A DNA stretch of 40,397 bases, from contig JAMCWO010000156.1 of assembly GCA_023481165.1 (NCBI GenBank), positions 1 to 40,397 of the forward strand, written 5' to 3'. This document shows, piece after piece, positions 15,383-21,690 of the stretch; positions within the stretch are counted from its first letter, which is position 1, and every line of letters begins with the position of its first letter. The position numbers and the translations under genes are program-made. The notes under the pieces are model-generated. The model did not search any database. It was not told the origin of the DNA and saw only the letters and a list, made by a program, of their open reading frames with translations. Source of the stretch: Planctomycetota bacterium. Lineage in GTDB: Bacteria; Planctomycetota; Phycisphaerae; Sedimentisphaerales; Anaerobacaceae.

Positions 15383-16027
15383 ATGAACCTTTACGAAAAG
15401 TACAGACCATCGACGTTCGACCGCGTAGTCGGTCAAGACAAAGCCATCGGTCAAGTGGAGCGCATCCTGGAGCGTGAGGGCTGGGGCGGCAATGCCTTCT
15501 TTATCAGTGGGCCGTCCGGCACGGGCAAGAGTACCATCGCCCGGATTATCGCCAGCATCGGGGCCGATGAGTTTACAACGGAGCGCTTCGACAGTGCCGA
15601 CGATCTGACCATGCAGGCGCTCGACAAGATCGAACAGACCATCGCCATGTACGGTTGGGGTCCGAAGAACGGCCGGGCCATCATCATCGAAGAGGCTCAC
15701 GGGCTGCGCGGGCCGACAATTCGCCGGCTGCTGGGGCTGCTCGAAAGAATCCCGAAGCACGTCGTTTGGATCTTCACCACGACCGTAGATGGCCTGAACC
15801 TCTTCGAGGACAAGATCGACGCATCACCCTTACTGTCTCGGTGCCATGAAATCGCGCTCACGTCCCAAGGCTTGTGCAAAGCCTTCGCAAAGCACGTCCA
15901 AGCGATCGCGCTCGCGGAACACTTGGATGGAAAGCCGATTGCGGCCTACGAGCAGCTTGCCCGCGATTGCCGGAACAATTGCCGCATGATGCTGCAGCGC
16001 GTGGCCGATGGCAAGATGATGGACTGA
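15383..16027 (+). CDS. Clamp-loader-like AAA+ ATPase (DnaX/RFC type)
   Basis: A 214-residue AAA+ ATPase with AGGAG ahead of ATG 15383. The N-terminus NLYEKYRPSTFDRVVGQ is the classic clamp-loader start. Walker A is GPSGTGKST (43-51), Walker B IIIEEAHG (100-107), sensor 1 lies in IFTTT, and LLSRC holds the SRC arginine-finger motif of clamp-loader subunits. It lacks the C-terminal collar and zinc module of DnaX, so it is about half the usual length. An element-encoded subunit that modifies or replaces part of the host loader, or a generic remodelling ATPase, are both possible. Confidence 0.8.
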   Translation: MNLYEKYRPSTFDRVVGQDKAIGQVERILEREGWGGNAFFISGPSGTGKSTIARIIASIGADEFTTERFDSADDLTMQALDKIEQTIAMYGWGPKNGRAIIIEEAHGLRGPTIRRLLGLLERIPKHVVWIFTTTVDGLNLFEDKIDASPLLSRCHEIALTSQGLCKAFAKHVQAIALAEHLDGKPIAAYEQLARDCRNNCRMMLQRVADGKMMD

Positions 16028-16035
16028 GGGAATCC

Positions 16036-16064
16036 GGGCCGGCGCAACATGGGCCGGCCCTTTT
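16036..16064 (+). terminator. Rho-independent terminator after the AAA+ gene
   Basis: GGGCCGGC (16036-16043) pairs with GCCGGCCC (16053-16060) around a 9-nt loop and is followed by TTTT. It begins 8 nt after the AAA+ stop codon and separates that gene from the serine recombinase. Confidence 0.8.
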
Positions 16065-16137
16065 CGGGCTTGCCGACACACTAATTCTGTAGAATTCGTG
16101 TGCGGTTTGGCGACAAGCCTCGTGGGGAGATAGACTT

Positions 16138-16818
16138 ATGGCGAAAGTAAAGGCGTTTTCCTACTTGCGAGTATCGGGCAAAGGGCAGATCGACGGTGAC
16201 GGATTCCCGCGGCAACGTGAGACCGTTGGCCGATACGCGCGGACCCATAGCATAGACATCGTCCGGGAATTCACCGATGGCGGAGTCTGCGGCGCGACGG
16301 AGCTTGCCGACCGGGACGGGCTCGCGGCGCTGCTCGACGCCATCGAATCGAACGGGGTCCGCCTGGTCCTGATCGAACGCGCTGACCGGCTCGCACGCGA
16401 CTTGATGGTCTCCGAAGTGATCCTCGGGCAATTCCGGGACCTCGGCGTCGAAGTCACGGCAGCCGACTCAGGGACCGAGCTTACCGCCGGCGACGGCGAT
16501 CCGACGCGCATCCTGATCCGGCAGGTCCTGGCGGCCGTGGCGCAATTCGACAAGTCGGTCACGGTGCTCAAGCTACGGGCCGCACGTGAGCGCCTGCGCC
16601 GTCAGAAGGGCCGATGTGAAGGCCGCAAGCCCTTTGGGTCCAGACCGGGCGAACAAGCCATCCTGGAGCGTATGCGGACGCTCCATCGCAAGCCGCCGGG
16701 CGGTGACCGGCTGGGACCCTACGAGATTGCCGCGCGGCTCAATCAAGAGGGCTTGGCAAGTCGGACGGGCAAACCGTGGCACGGTATGACCGTCCATCGC
16801 ATCCTCGGGCGCGTTTGA
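16138..16818 (+). CDS. Serine recombinase (resolvase/invertase family)
   Basis: A 226-residue serine recombinase. The resolvase domain has the nucleophile in YLRVSGKGQ (S13) and the arginine-rich block IERADRLARD. A long helix (LIRQVLAAVAQFDKSVTVLKLRAARERLRRQKGRCEGRKPFG) and a C-terminal helix-turn-helix (YEIAARLNQEGLASRTGKPWHGMTVHRIL) follow. The size fits resolvases and invertases rather than large serine integrases. GGGGAG upstream is an adequate ribosome site. As the element already has a tyrosine integrase, this enzyme may resolve multimers or invert or delete an internal segment. Confidence 0.88.
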   Translation: MAKVKAFSYLRVSGKGQIDGDGFPRQRETVGRYARTHSIDIVREFTDGGVCGATELADRDGLAALLDAIESNGVRLVLIERADRLARDLMVSEVILGQFRDLGVEVTAADSGTELTAGDGDPTRILIRQVLAAVAQFDKSVTVLKLRAARERLRRQKGRCEGRKPFGSRPGEQAILERMRTLHRKPPGGDRLGPYEIAARLNQEGLASRTGKPWHGMTVHRILGRV

Positions 16819-16845
16819 GCCCGATCATGCGCGGCAGGATTGCAG

Positions 16846-16878
16846 AGGGCCGTCGGCGTCAAACCGGCGGCCCTTTTT
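16846..16878 (+). terminator. Rho-independent terminator after the serine recombinase
   Basis: AGGGCCG (16846-16852) pairs with CGGCCCT (16868-16874), extended inward by CGG/CCG, followed by TTTTG. It closes the rightward block. Confidence 0.8.
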
Positions 16879-17512
16879 GTTGCGTCGGGTTCTGGAAATC
16901 CGACTTCCGGGCCCCTAAACTGGGGGCGATCTCCGGCCCTCTTAGGGGGGCTATAGGGGGTATTATATTCTGCCTCTGCCTCTGCCTCTGCCTGGGCTTA
17001 TTTCTGGCTTACTTGGCTTATGTTTGGCTTATGGTCAAAAACGGCATTTTTACGCAAAAAACCAAGACAATAGGGCTCTCTGTAGCCTTCTATGGGGTCC
17101 AGCGGAAGCCCCCCGTAATCAAGACATGATTACTCGACATTACGCCTGCTTACGCGTAAGCGCCCGACCATTATCCTTTTGTCGCGTTTCTTTCCTCCCA
17201 TTTTCCGCCATAAGCCTCGTCCGGTCTTGCGTTTGGTCCGTCCGTGGTCTGTCCTGGCTGCATCTGGTCTTTGCCGGGGGCCATAGTACGGGCCTGGCGG
17301 CGGTCCCGGATCGTTCTGCGGGCGGCATACAAACCGGGTGGAAACCCCGCCCAAGGTCGGCCGATGGCTGGTCGGCGGAAACGTGCGAAAAGCGGGGGGT
17401 TTTGGGGTGGGGGATTGTTCCAAGGCACATTTCCTCAAGTTAATTGTCCCAGCGGCTCCAGTGGCCGTCAAATGCCCTTCCTTGACGCGTAGGAAGCTAT
17501 CCTGAGTCGGTC
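16879..17512. other. Gene-poor zone between converging blocks; candidate replication origin
   Basis: No gene is convincing here. GGCTTA (complement TAAGCC) occurs four times in 37 bp, at 16995, 17006, 17015 and 17026, a spacing of 9-11 bp like plasmid or phage iterons. An A/T-rich run follows (17036-17070), and then the perfect 14-bp palindrome GCTTACGCGTAAGC (17148-17161). A CTGCCT repeat next to the array and its flanks resemble the linker-coding DNA of the DnaD-like gene (about 9990-10080). Iterons plus AT-rich DNA between convergent genes suggest an origin, by analogy with phages whose origin lies in or near the initiator gene. Leftward open frames at 17130-17633 are proline/arginine-rich and unsupported. 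Confidence 0.45.
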
Positions 17513-17887
17513 TCAGACCGCCGCGGGGGGTTTGGCTCGGATTCGATAGTTGGCCTTGGTTTGCTGGCGTCTCTCGGCCCGGCAGGTTGCGCAACATCGT
17601 TCCCGCTTCTTCAGGAGGGCGCCGCAGGTGCATCTTCGTCCGTCCAGGCTGGGGATACTGGCGGGGGATTGCCGGCGTCGTTGGCTGGCCTCCGCTTGCT
17701 CCTGGGTCCGGGTGGATTCCGGCTCAGGGTCCGGGTGCCGATCGCTCTCGGGTGGGTCCTGGTCGACGGGGTCGGGCTTGGCTGGGCCGGGGGTTTGGCG
17801 GTCTGCGTCGGGTTCGTGGTCTGGTTGCCGGCGGGTGGTCACGGCAACCGTGCGGCAGCGGGCCGTTTGTAATACAGAAGTTGCCAA
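17513..17887 (-). CDS. Zinc-ribbon protein, paralogue of the upstream gene
   Basis: A 124-residue frame. The N-terminal 80 residues are Pro/Asp/Arg-rich and probably disordered. The end (CTCGALLKKRERCCATC, then RAERRQQTKANYRIR) is a four-cysteine zinc ribbon closely matching the end of the 183-residue gene just upstream. The start is uncertain: TTG 17887 has no good ribosome site. Together the two genes look like a tandem duplication. Function unknown; nucleic-acid binding is a reasonable guess from the basic tail. Confidence 0.55.
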   Translation of the reverse strand: MATSVLQTARCRTVAVTTRRQPDHEPDADRQTPGPAKPDPVDQDPPESDRHPDPEPESTRTQEQAEASQRRRQSPASIPSLDGRRCTCGALLKKRERCCATCRAERRQQTKANYRIRAKPPAAV

Positions 17888-17940
17888 AAACGGGCCCCCC
17901 CTATCGCAGGTCGGGTCCGGGGGAGATCCTCGCCGCTTCC

Positions 17941-18492
17941 CTACGTAGCGTGTGGTTGCTGAGCAGGCAACGGCATGTCCTGGTCTGACCGGACTGCCGC
18001 CGGAGACTGCTGCTCTCGGTAGCTCCTGATGTACTGCCGCATGGTCCGCCGCCTGTTCTGCGTCCGGCAGGCATCGCAGAGGCGCTTACCTTTGGGCAGA
18101 GCGGCGCCGCAGGCGCAGGTCCGGGTCCGGGGGCTGGCCGGTTCGCGGGGTCCGGTGACCGGCAGGTCTTCCCGCGGTGTGTCGAGCGCTGGTGGGGTGG
18201 CTGGGTCCGGCTCGGGACCCGCCTGGCGTCCATTCTCGGGCTGGTCCTGCTTGATGGGCTCGGGGTGGGCCGGGGTTCGCCGGCGGGATAGCGGGAACAC
18301 TTGGCCGCACGTGCCGGGCATCACGTCCGGCAGGCGGTTGAAGTCTCGGCAGGTGAAGTCCCTGGACGCGTGCCACCCCTGACAGCGCATGGCGCCGTGA
18401 TCCGGCCCGTAGAATTTCGGACAGTCGCAACAGTTCTCGTGGAGCTCGAAGTCTCGTCGGAGTTCGACGCCGAAGTTGGGGAACGTGCGCAC
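17941..18492 (-). CDS. Zinc-ribbon protein with two cysteine-rich modules
   Basis: A 183-residue protein from GTG 18492, with AGGAGG 5 nt upstream. The N-terminal part has NCCDCPKFYGPDHGAMRCQG and CRDFN, a first cysteine-rich module. A Pro-rich linker follows. The C-terminal module is CACGAALPKGKRLCDAC followed by RTQNRRRTMRQYIRSYREQ, a zinc ribbon with a basic helix shared with the downstream gene. It is in the same leftward string as the tail-protein copies. No family name known to me. Confidence 0.65.
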   Translation of the reverse strand: MRTFPNFGVELRRDFELHENCCDCPKFYGPDHGAMRCQGWHASRDFTCRDFNRLPDVMPGTCGQVFPLSRRRTPAHPEPIKQDQPENGRQAGPEPDPATPPALDTPREDLPVTGPREPASPRTRTCACGAALPKGKRLCDACRTQNRRRTMRQYIRSYREQQSPAAVRSDQDMPLPAQQPHAT

Positions 18493-18508
18493 ACTGTCCT
18501 CCTGGTGA

Positions 18509-18556
18509 TCAGGTCTCGGGCTGGCTCTTGAAAACCTGCATCGTGTCGCCGCTCAT
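18509..18556 (-). CDS. Possible 15-residue coupled peptide
   Basis: MSGDTMQVFKSQPET. Its ATG overlaps the stop of the downstream 66-residue copy as ATGA, and a GGAGG sits 8 nt before it. It ends 16 nt before the GTG of the zinc-ribbon gene. It may be a real peptide or only a coupling device that brings ribosomes to the next gene. Confidence 0.25.
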   Translation of the reverse strand: MSGDTMQVFKSQPET

Positions 18557-18753
18557 AATTCGCCTCCGATACTGGCCCCGCCGTTCGTCCAGCCGACGAC
18601 CTCAAAGCCGGGCCGGCGCCGCGCCCCCTGGTCGGGCACGATGGTCAGATTCTCGACCGTGCGGCAGCCCTGATAATATTCCTCCAGGTCCGTCCGCCCG
18701 GCCATGTCGGGGGCCAGTTCGCCGGAACCGAGATTGTTGTCGATCAGATCCAT
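18553..18753 (-). CDS. Phage tail-protein N-terminal domain, stand-alone copy C
   Basis: A 66-residue protein beginning MDLIDNNLGSGELAPDMAGR, with TDLEEYYQGCR..EN and RRPGFEVVGW. This is the signature start of a family of phage structural proteins (GELSP..xGR.D...Y..G....N......GG..RRPG), normally followed by several hundred residues. Here it stops after the domain with GGASIGGEL. Its ATG directly follows the stop of the 525-residue copy, and the end of that gene supplies a GGTGGAG ribosome site. It shares 23-bp and 18-bp exact blocks with copy A. Confidence 0.75.
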   Translation of the reverse strand: MDLIDNNLGSGELAPDMAGRTDLEEYYQGCRTVENLTIVPDQGARRRPGFEVVGWTNGGASIGGEL

Positions 18754-20331
18754 CTATAACTCCACCGGCAAGTCATTGGCCACAGCCGGAATGCCCGGCA
18801 CTCCGGGCGTGCCGAGGTCTCCATCGAAATTGACATCGCCCTGCAACCAGGCCCCACCCGCGGCGGCGCTCCAATACCTCAATATACCTGCGGGCAGATC
18901 GCCCGGGATGCCCAGTGCGCCGCCGTTGGTGTTGTAGTAGTAAAACACCGTGGTTTGCATACCCGTGGCCTCCTGATTGACCACCACCAGATTCCCGTAC
19001 AGATCAAAGAACAGGCCGGTCCCGTAAGCGGGTCCCGCCCAACTGTCGATGAAGTTCAGAGTTGAGCCGTCCCATTGGAACTTGTGAATCTCGGTACTCG
19101 TCGCACCAGTCGGGATCAGGACGTAAATGAATCCATCGTAGACGGCGATCTCCCCGGTCCCAATCCTCCGTGTATAGGTCAGAGTGCCTGACTCGTAAGT
19201 TGTGCCCACGCAATAGGTGCCCCCCTTACTGTCGTCGAAGGTGCGGACGCCCAGGTTGTACATCTTGGCGATCGTCGTCGGTCCCTCGCTGGTAAGGCAG
19301 CCCATGTAGCCGCCGCCGATCACGATGCCCAGCGTATCGTCCACCGCGACCTCGTAGACCAGACCAAAGGCAATGTGCCCTGGTTCAGGCGACTGGCCCA
19401 TCGCAGTCAGTTGCGTTACGGCACCCGTATCCGCATTGATTTGGATGACGGGCGCGCCGTTGTTCTGAGAGGTGTAGGCGTTGCCATTCGCGTCCACGGC
19501 AAGTTCATAACCGATGACGGGAATCGCGGTCGTGGCCCAGACCGACAGGCCCGTCACCAAGTCAAACTTGATGACGTGATTCGGCTCAGAGAGCAGGATA
19601 TAGAGATATTGCTCGTTCGCATCCAGGACCAGCGACAGGCAGGTGGAACTCAGCGTGAGTTCAATGCCGGCCGGCCAAGTGAAAAGGGTTGAATCGGTGG
19701 TGCCATCCGGCGCAATTCTTGTGAGGCAACTGCCGCTGCCCGCATCCCAGTTGTGGCCGTAATAGAAATTGCCCGCCGAATCCCGCACGGTGCGACCCGC
19801 ACTCGGAAGTGCCAGTGTGATCTTCTTGATAACCGTTTCGGTCCCGTCGAAGGTTTCGGCAGCGTAAACCTCCAGAATCTGCAATTCGTTCGCCGAGGTT
19901 CCAGCCTGAAGGACGAAGGTGCCGTTGTAACTGGCCGTTCCTGCGACCGTGACCGTCTCGCCGGCGGCGAAAGGATGGCCGGTAAAGGGCAGGCCCACGA
20001 TTCCCCCGCCGACGTTCCGCGCGACGCCGCCCGCGTCGAGATAGCATTTGGCGGTCACGTCGCCCAGGGCGATCCCGTAGATCATATTACATTCACTGAG
20101 ATAGGTCATCTTGTACGTGGCCGGGACTGCCGGCACCTCCGGCACGGCCGGCGTAATGATGGTTTCCCGGATGATCTCCAGACCCGGTCGCCGTTCCGCG
20201 CCGCCGCTGCCGATCATGACCACGCAGTTTTCCAGGGTCCGGCAGCCGTGCGGATATTGGAGCGCCGCCGTGCGGCCGTTCATCCCCGGCGCCAACTCGC
20301 CGGACTCGAAACTATTGCGGATCAGGTCCAT
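18754..20331 (-). CDS. Phage tail / receptor-interaction protein with beta-propeller body, copy B
   Basis: A 525-residue protein. Residues 1-60 are the MDLI..SFESGELAPGM.GR...EN...GG.ERRPG virion-protein domain. A Pro/Val/Ala linker (TPAVPEVPAVPATY) leads to a small beta domain (HPFAAGETVTVAGTASYNGTFVL). Then come repeated beta sheets with NHL/SMP-30-like blades (GTTDSTLFTWPAG, LVLDANEQYLYILL, AVDANGNAYTSQNNG), ending in LGTPGVPGIPAVANDL. It is probably a tail-tip or fibre component that contacts the cell. Its ATG overlaps the stop of copy A (TGATG), with GGAGGTGA inside the end of copy A as ribosome site. Confidence 0.75.
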   Translation of the reverse strand: MDLIRNSFESGELAPGMNGRTAALQYPHGCRTLENCVVMIGSGGAERRPGLEIIRETIITPAVPEVPAVPATYKMTYLSECNMIYGIALGDVTAKCYLDAGGVARNVGGGIVGLPFTGHPFAAGETVTVAGTASYNGTFVLQAGTSANELQILEVYAAETFDGTETVIKKITLALPSAGRTVRDSAGNFYYGHNWDAGSGSCLTRIAPDGTTDSTLFTWPAGIELTLSSTCLSLVLDANEQYLYILLSEPNHVIKFDLVTGLSVWATTAIPVIGYELAVDANGNAYTSQNNGAPVIQINADTGAVTQLTAMGQSPEPGHIAFGLVYEVAVDDTLGIVIGGGYMGCLTSEGPTTIAKMYNLGVRTFDDSKGGTYCVGTTYESGTLTYTRRIGTGEIAVYDGFIYVLIPTGATSTEIHKFQWDGSTLNFIDSWAGPAYGTGLFFDLYGNLVVVNQEATGMQTTVFYYYNTNGGALGIPGDLPAGILRYWSAAAGGAWLQGDVNFDGDLGTPGVPGIPAVANDLPVEL

Positions 20332-20531
20332 CAGAGTTCACCTCCAATAATCGATCCGCCTTCCGTCCAGCCGACGACCTCGAAGCCCGGCCGCCGCGTG
20401 GCTCCGCCGCCGGGTTTCGTCAGCACGTTCTCCTCCTGGCGCGCCCCGGCGTAGTATTCTTCCAGGTCCGTCCGCCCGGCCATCTTGGACGAAAGTTCAC
20501 CCGCCAGAAACCTCGTAGTGATCAAGTCCAT
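20331..20531 (-). CDS. Phage tail-protein N-terminal domain, stand-alone copy A
   Basis: A 66-residue protein, MDLITTRFLAGELSSKMAGR, with TDLEEYYAGAR, GGGATRRPGFEVVGW and a closing GGSIIGGEL. It is nearly the twin of copy C in length and end, so both are likely real 66-residue proteins rather than truncated ends. GGAG lies 9 nt upstream. Its start lies within the last codons of the small membrane gene, overlapping it by 10 nt. Confidence 0.75.
   Translation of the reverse strand: MDLITTRFLAGELSSKMAGRTDLEEYYAGARQEENVLTKPGGGATRRPGFEVVGWTEGGSIIGGEL
20461..20483 (+). repeat. 23-bp direct repeat in tail copy A (mate at 18683-18705 in copy C)
   Basis: The 23 bases beginning TCCAGGTCCG are identical at 20461-20483 and 18683-18705. 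A second exact 18-bp block (starting CGTCCAGCCG) is shared by 20364-20381 and 18586-18603. Both pairs lie in the twin 66-residue genes and flank the 525-residue gene, so recombination between them would remove it. Confidence 0.85.
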
Positions 20532-20698
20532 AGGTTGCTACTCCGATTTCCGTGTGTTGTCTGTCTCGGGCCCAAGAGACCTCGGCGCCGCAGCAGCCGC
20601 CGGGTCCGCCAACGCGAAAGCTGCTCGCGGGTCAGCAGGACAAAGTCGATGGCGGCCAGGGTGACAATGCCGATGATGATGTAAGTGGTCATGCTCAT
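20522..20698 (-). CDS. Small single-pass membrane protein at the head of the tail module
   Basis: A 58-residue protein starting MSMTTYIIIGIVTLAAIDFV with one transmembrane helix (residues 5-24) followed by a very basic cytosolic tail (SRWRTRRLLRRRGLLGPR). GGAGGG lies 8 nt before ATG 20698. In the circular form its ATG overlaps the TGA of the extended integrase as ATGA, so the two would be translationally coupled. The size and topology recall small phage holin or spanin-like proteins, but no motif proves it. Confidence 0.7.
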   Translation of the reverse strand: MSMTTYIIIGIVTLAAIDFVLLTREQLSRWRTRRLLRRRGLLGPRQTTHGNRSSNLWT

Positions 20699-20914
20699 AG
20701 GTTGCCCTCCACAATGGATTGTCGATCGATCCCCGCGGCGCGCAAAGCGGCGCCGCGGACAGTGTTCGATAGGTGGGGCCAAGCCTGGATCAGGCGGGCC
20801 AAGTCGGGGTGTGCGCGTATAATTCGCGTATAACTGCCGTCATGGCATTGTGCAAAACCGCTTTCCTGATGTCCTATACGGGATTTTGGCTGCTCGTCGG
20901 AAGGACATGCAGTC
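20695..20914 (-). other. Detached 3' end of the integrase gene, rejoined only in the circular form
   Basis: Read leftward from the attR core, the integrase frame is open for 70 codons and ends at TGA 20697-20695. The translated tail includes HPDLARLIQAWPHLSNTVRG. From memory this ending (DPDLA..I.AWP.LP..IR.AI) is common at the C-terminus of integrases from planctomycetes and related bacteria. The stop overlaps the ATG of the small membrane gene. In the integrated state this segment has no integrase start upstream of it and follows antisense GH5 DNA, so it is probably silent. Confidence 0.8.
20900..20914 (+). repeat. attR core (15-bp direct repeat)
   Basis: Second copy of GAAGGACATGCAGTC. 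To its right GH5 coding resumes in frame (KDMQSPVIIEATLPQPF). To its left is the integrase 3' end on the other strand. Confidence 0.88.
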
Positions 20915-21629
20915 CCCCGTGATCATCGAGGCGACCCTGCCACAGCCGTTCACGTTCCGCGTCCGCGTGGGCACTGTGTCAGCCTCCAGCCGTCTGGAAG
21001 TCTCCGTTGATCGTCCGACTGAACCCATTTGGTTTCAGGACTTCAAGCCCGGACCGGGGGCCGGTCCCTGGAAGCAGGTGGTGTACATGCCCCAATGGGG
21101 TATCTACCAGAACATCTACGATCAGGAGTTCGCCATTCCTATCCCCATATGCCGGCGGCAGATTCGACTGGACAATACCGTCGGTGACTGGATGACGATC
21201 ACGGAGATCGGGCTGCAACTGGCGGACGGCCGAGTATTCTCCCTGCGGGTGAATTCTCGTTGGGGCGAGTCCAACCGGGTGCTTCGATTCGATCCCTCGA
21301 ATCCGGCCGGCGCATTTCAGAGCGATGTCGCCATCGACCGGCAGTGGTTGTGGGACAAGTACGTCCAGCCCTGGGTCCAGCTCAAGGAAGCCGGCGTGGG
21401 TGTGATGGTGGGCGAATGGGGCGCCTACAACCAGACGCCTCATGACGTGACCTTGCGCTGGATGGAGGACTGTCTGAAGAATTGGCAGCAGGCCGGACTC
21501 GGGTGGGCCTTGTGGAACTTCCGTGGCTCGTTCGGCGTGCTGGACAGCGGCCGGGCGGACGTACAGTACGAAGACTTCCGCGGCCACAAGCTCGACCGCC
21601 AAATGCTGGAGCTCCTCCAGCGATATTAA
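20915..21629 (+). pseudogene. GH5 glycoside hydrolase, 3' part, after the element
   Basis: Second half of the split GH5 gene. An internal beta domain (TLPQPFTFRVRVGTVSASSRLEVSV) comes first. The barrel resumes with AIDRQWLWDKYVQPWVQLKE and GVGVMVGEWGAYNQTPH, where GEWG holds the nucleophile (residue 430 of the rejoined 500-residue protein). It closes with GLGWALWNFRGSFGVLDSGR, typical of GH5. A frame beginning at ATG 20850 reads through attR into it, but that start lies in element DNA and lacks the signal peptide and acid/base residue, so no active enzyme is expected in the integrated state. Confidence 0.88.
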
Positions 21630-21690
21630 CCAGCCACGTACGTGAAAGGTCTTTGCGGACGACCACTTGCTCGCGGGGTCGCTTGAACAG

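Larger units (their letters stand above)
3047..20914. mobile_element. 17.85-kb integrative element (satellite-like or reduced prophage) inserted in a GH5 gene
   Basis: The element is bounded by the 15-bp direct repeat at 3047-3061 and 20900-20914, and one unit is 17,853 bp. It encodes a tyrosine integrase at the left end, an excisionase-like protein, a primase-helicase with a DnaD-like partner, a clamp-loader-like AAA+ ATPase, a serine recombinase, and a small tail-protein module at the right end. Many genes overlap by ATGA or GTGA, which is phage-like. I see no terminase, portal, capsid, protease or lysis gene. That set (int, xis, primase, no packaging genes) resembles phage satellites, but a reduced prophage or a larger element that lost its capsid block are alternatives. 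The exact junctions are firm; the class is inferred. Confidence 0.85.

Noticed and set aside
17130..17633. Leftward open frames in the candidate origin region
   Set aside because: Three frames are open at once, proline/arginine-rich, with no ribosome site. A decayed gene cannot be excluded.
20850..21629. Reading 20850-21629 as a complete gene
   Set aside because: Its first 22 codons are element and core DNA; it lacks the signal peptide and acid/base glutamate of GH5. It is the 3' half of the split gene.
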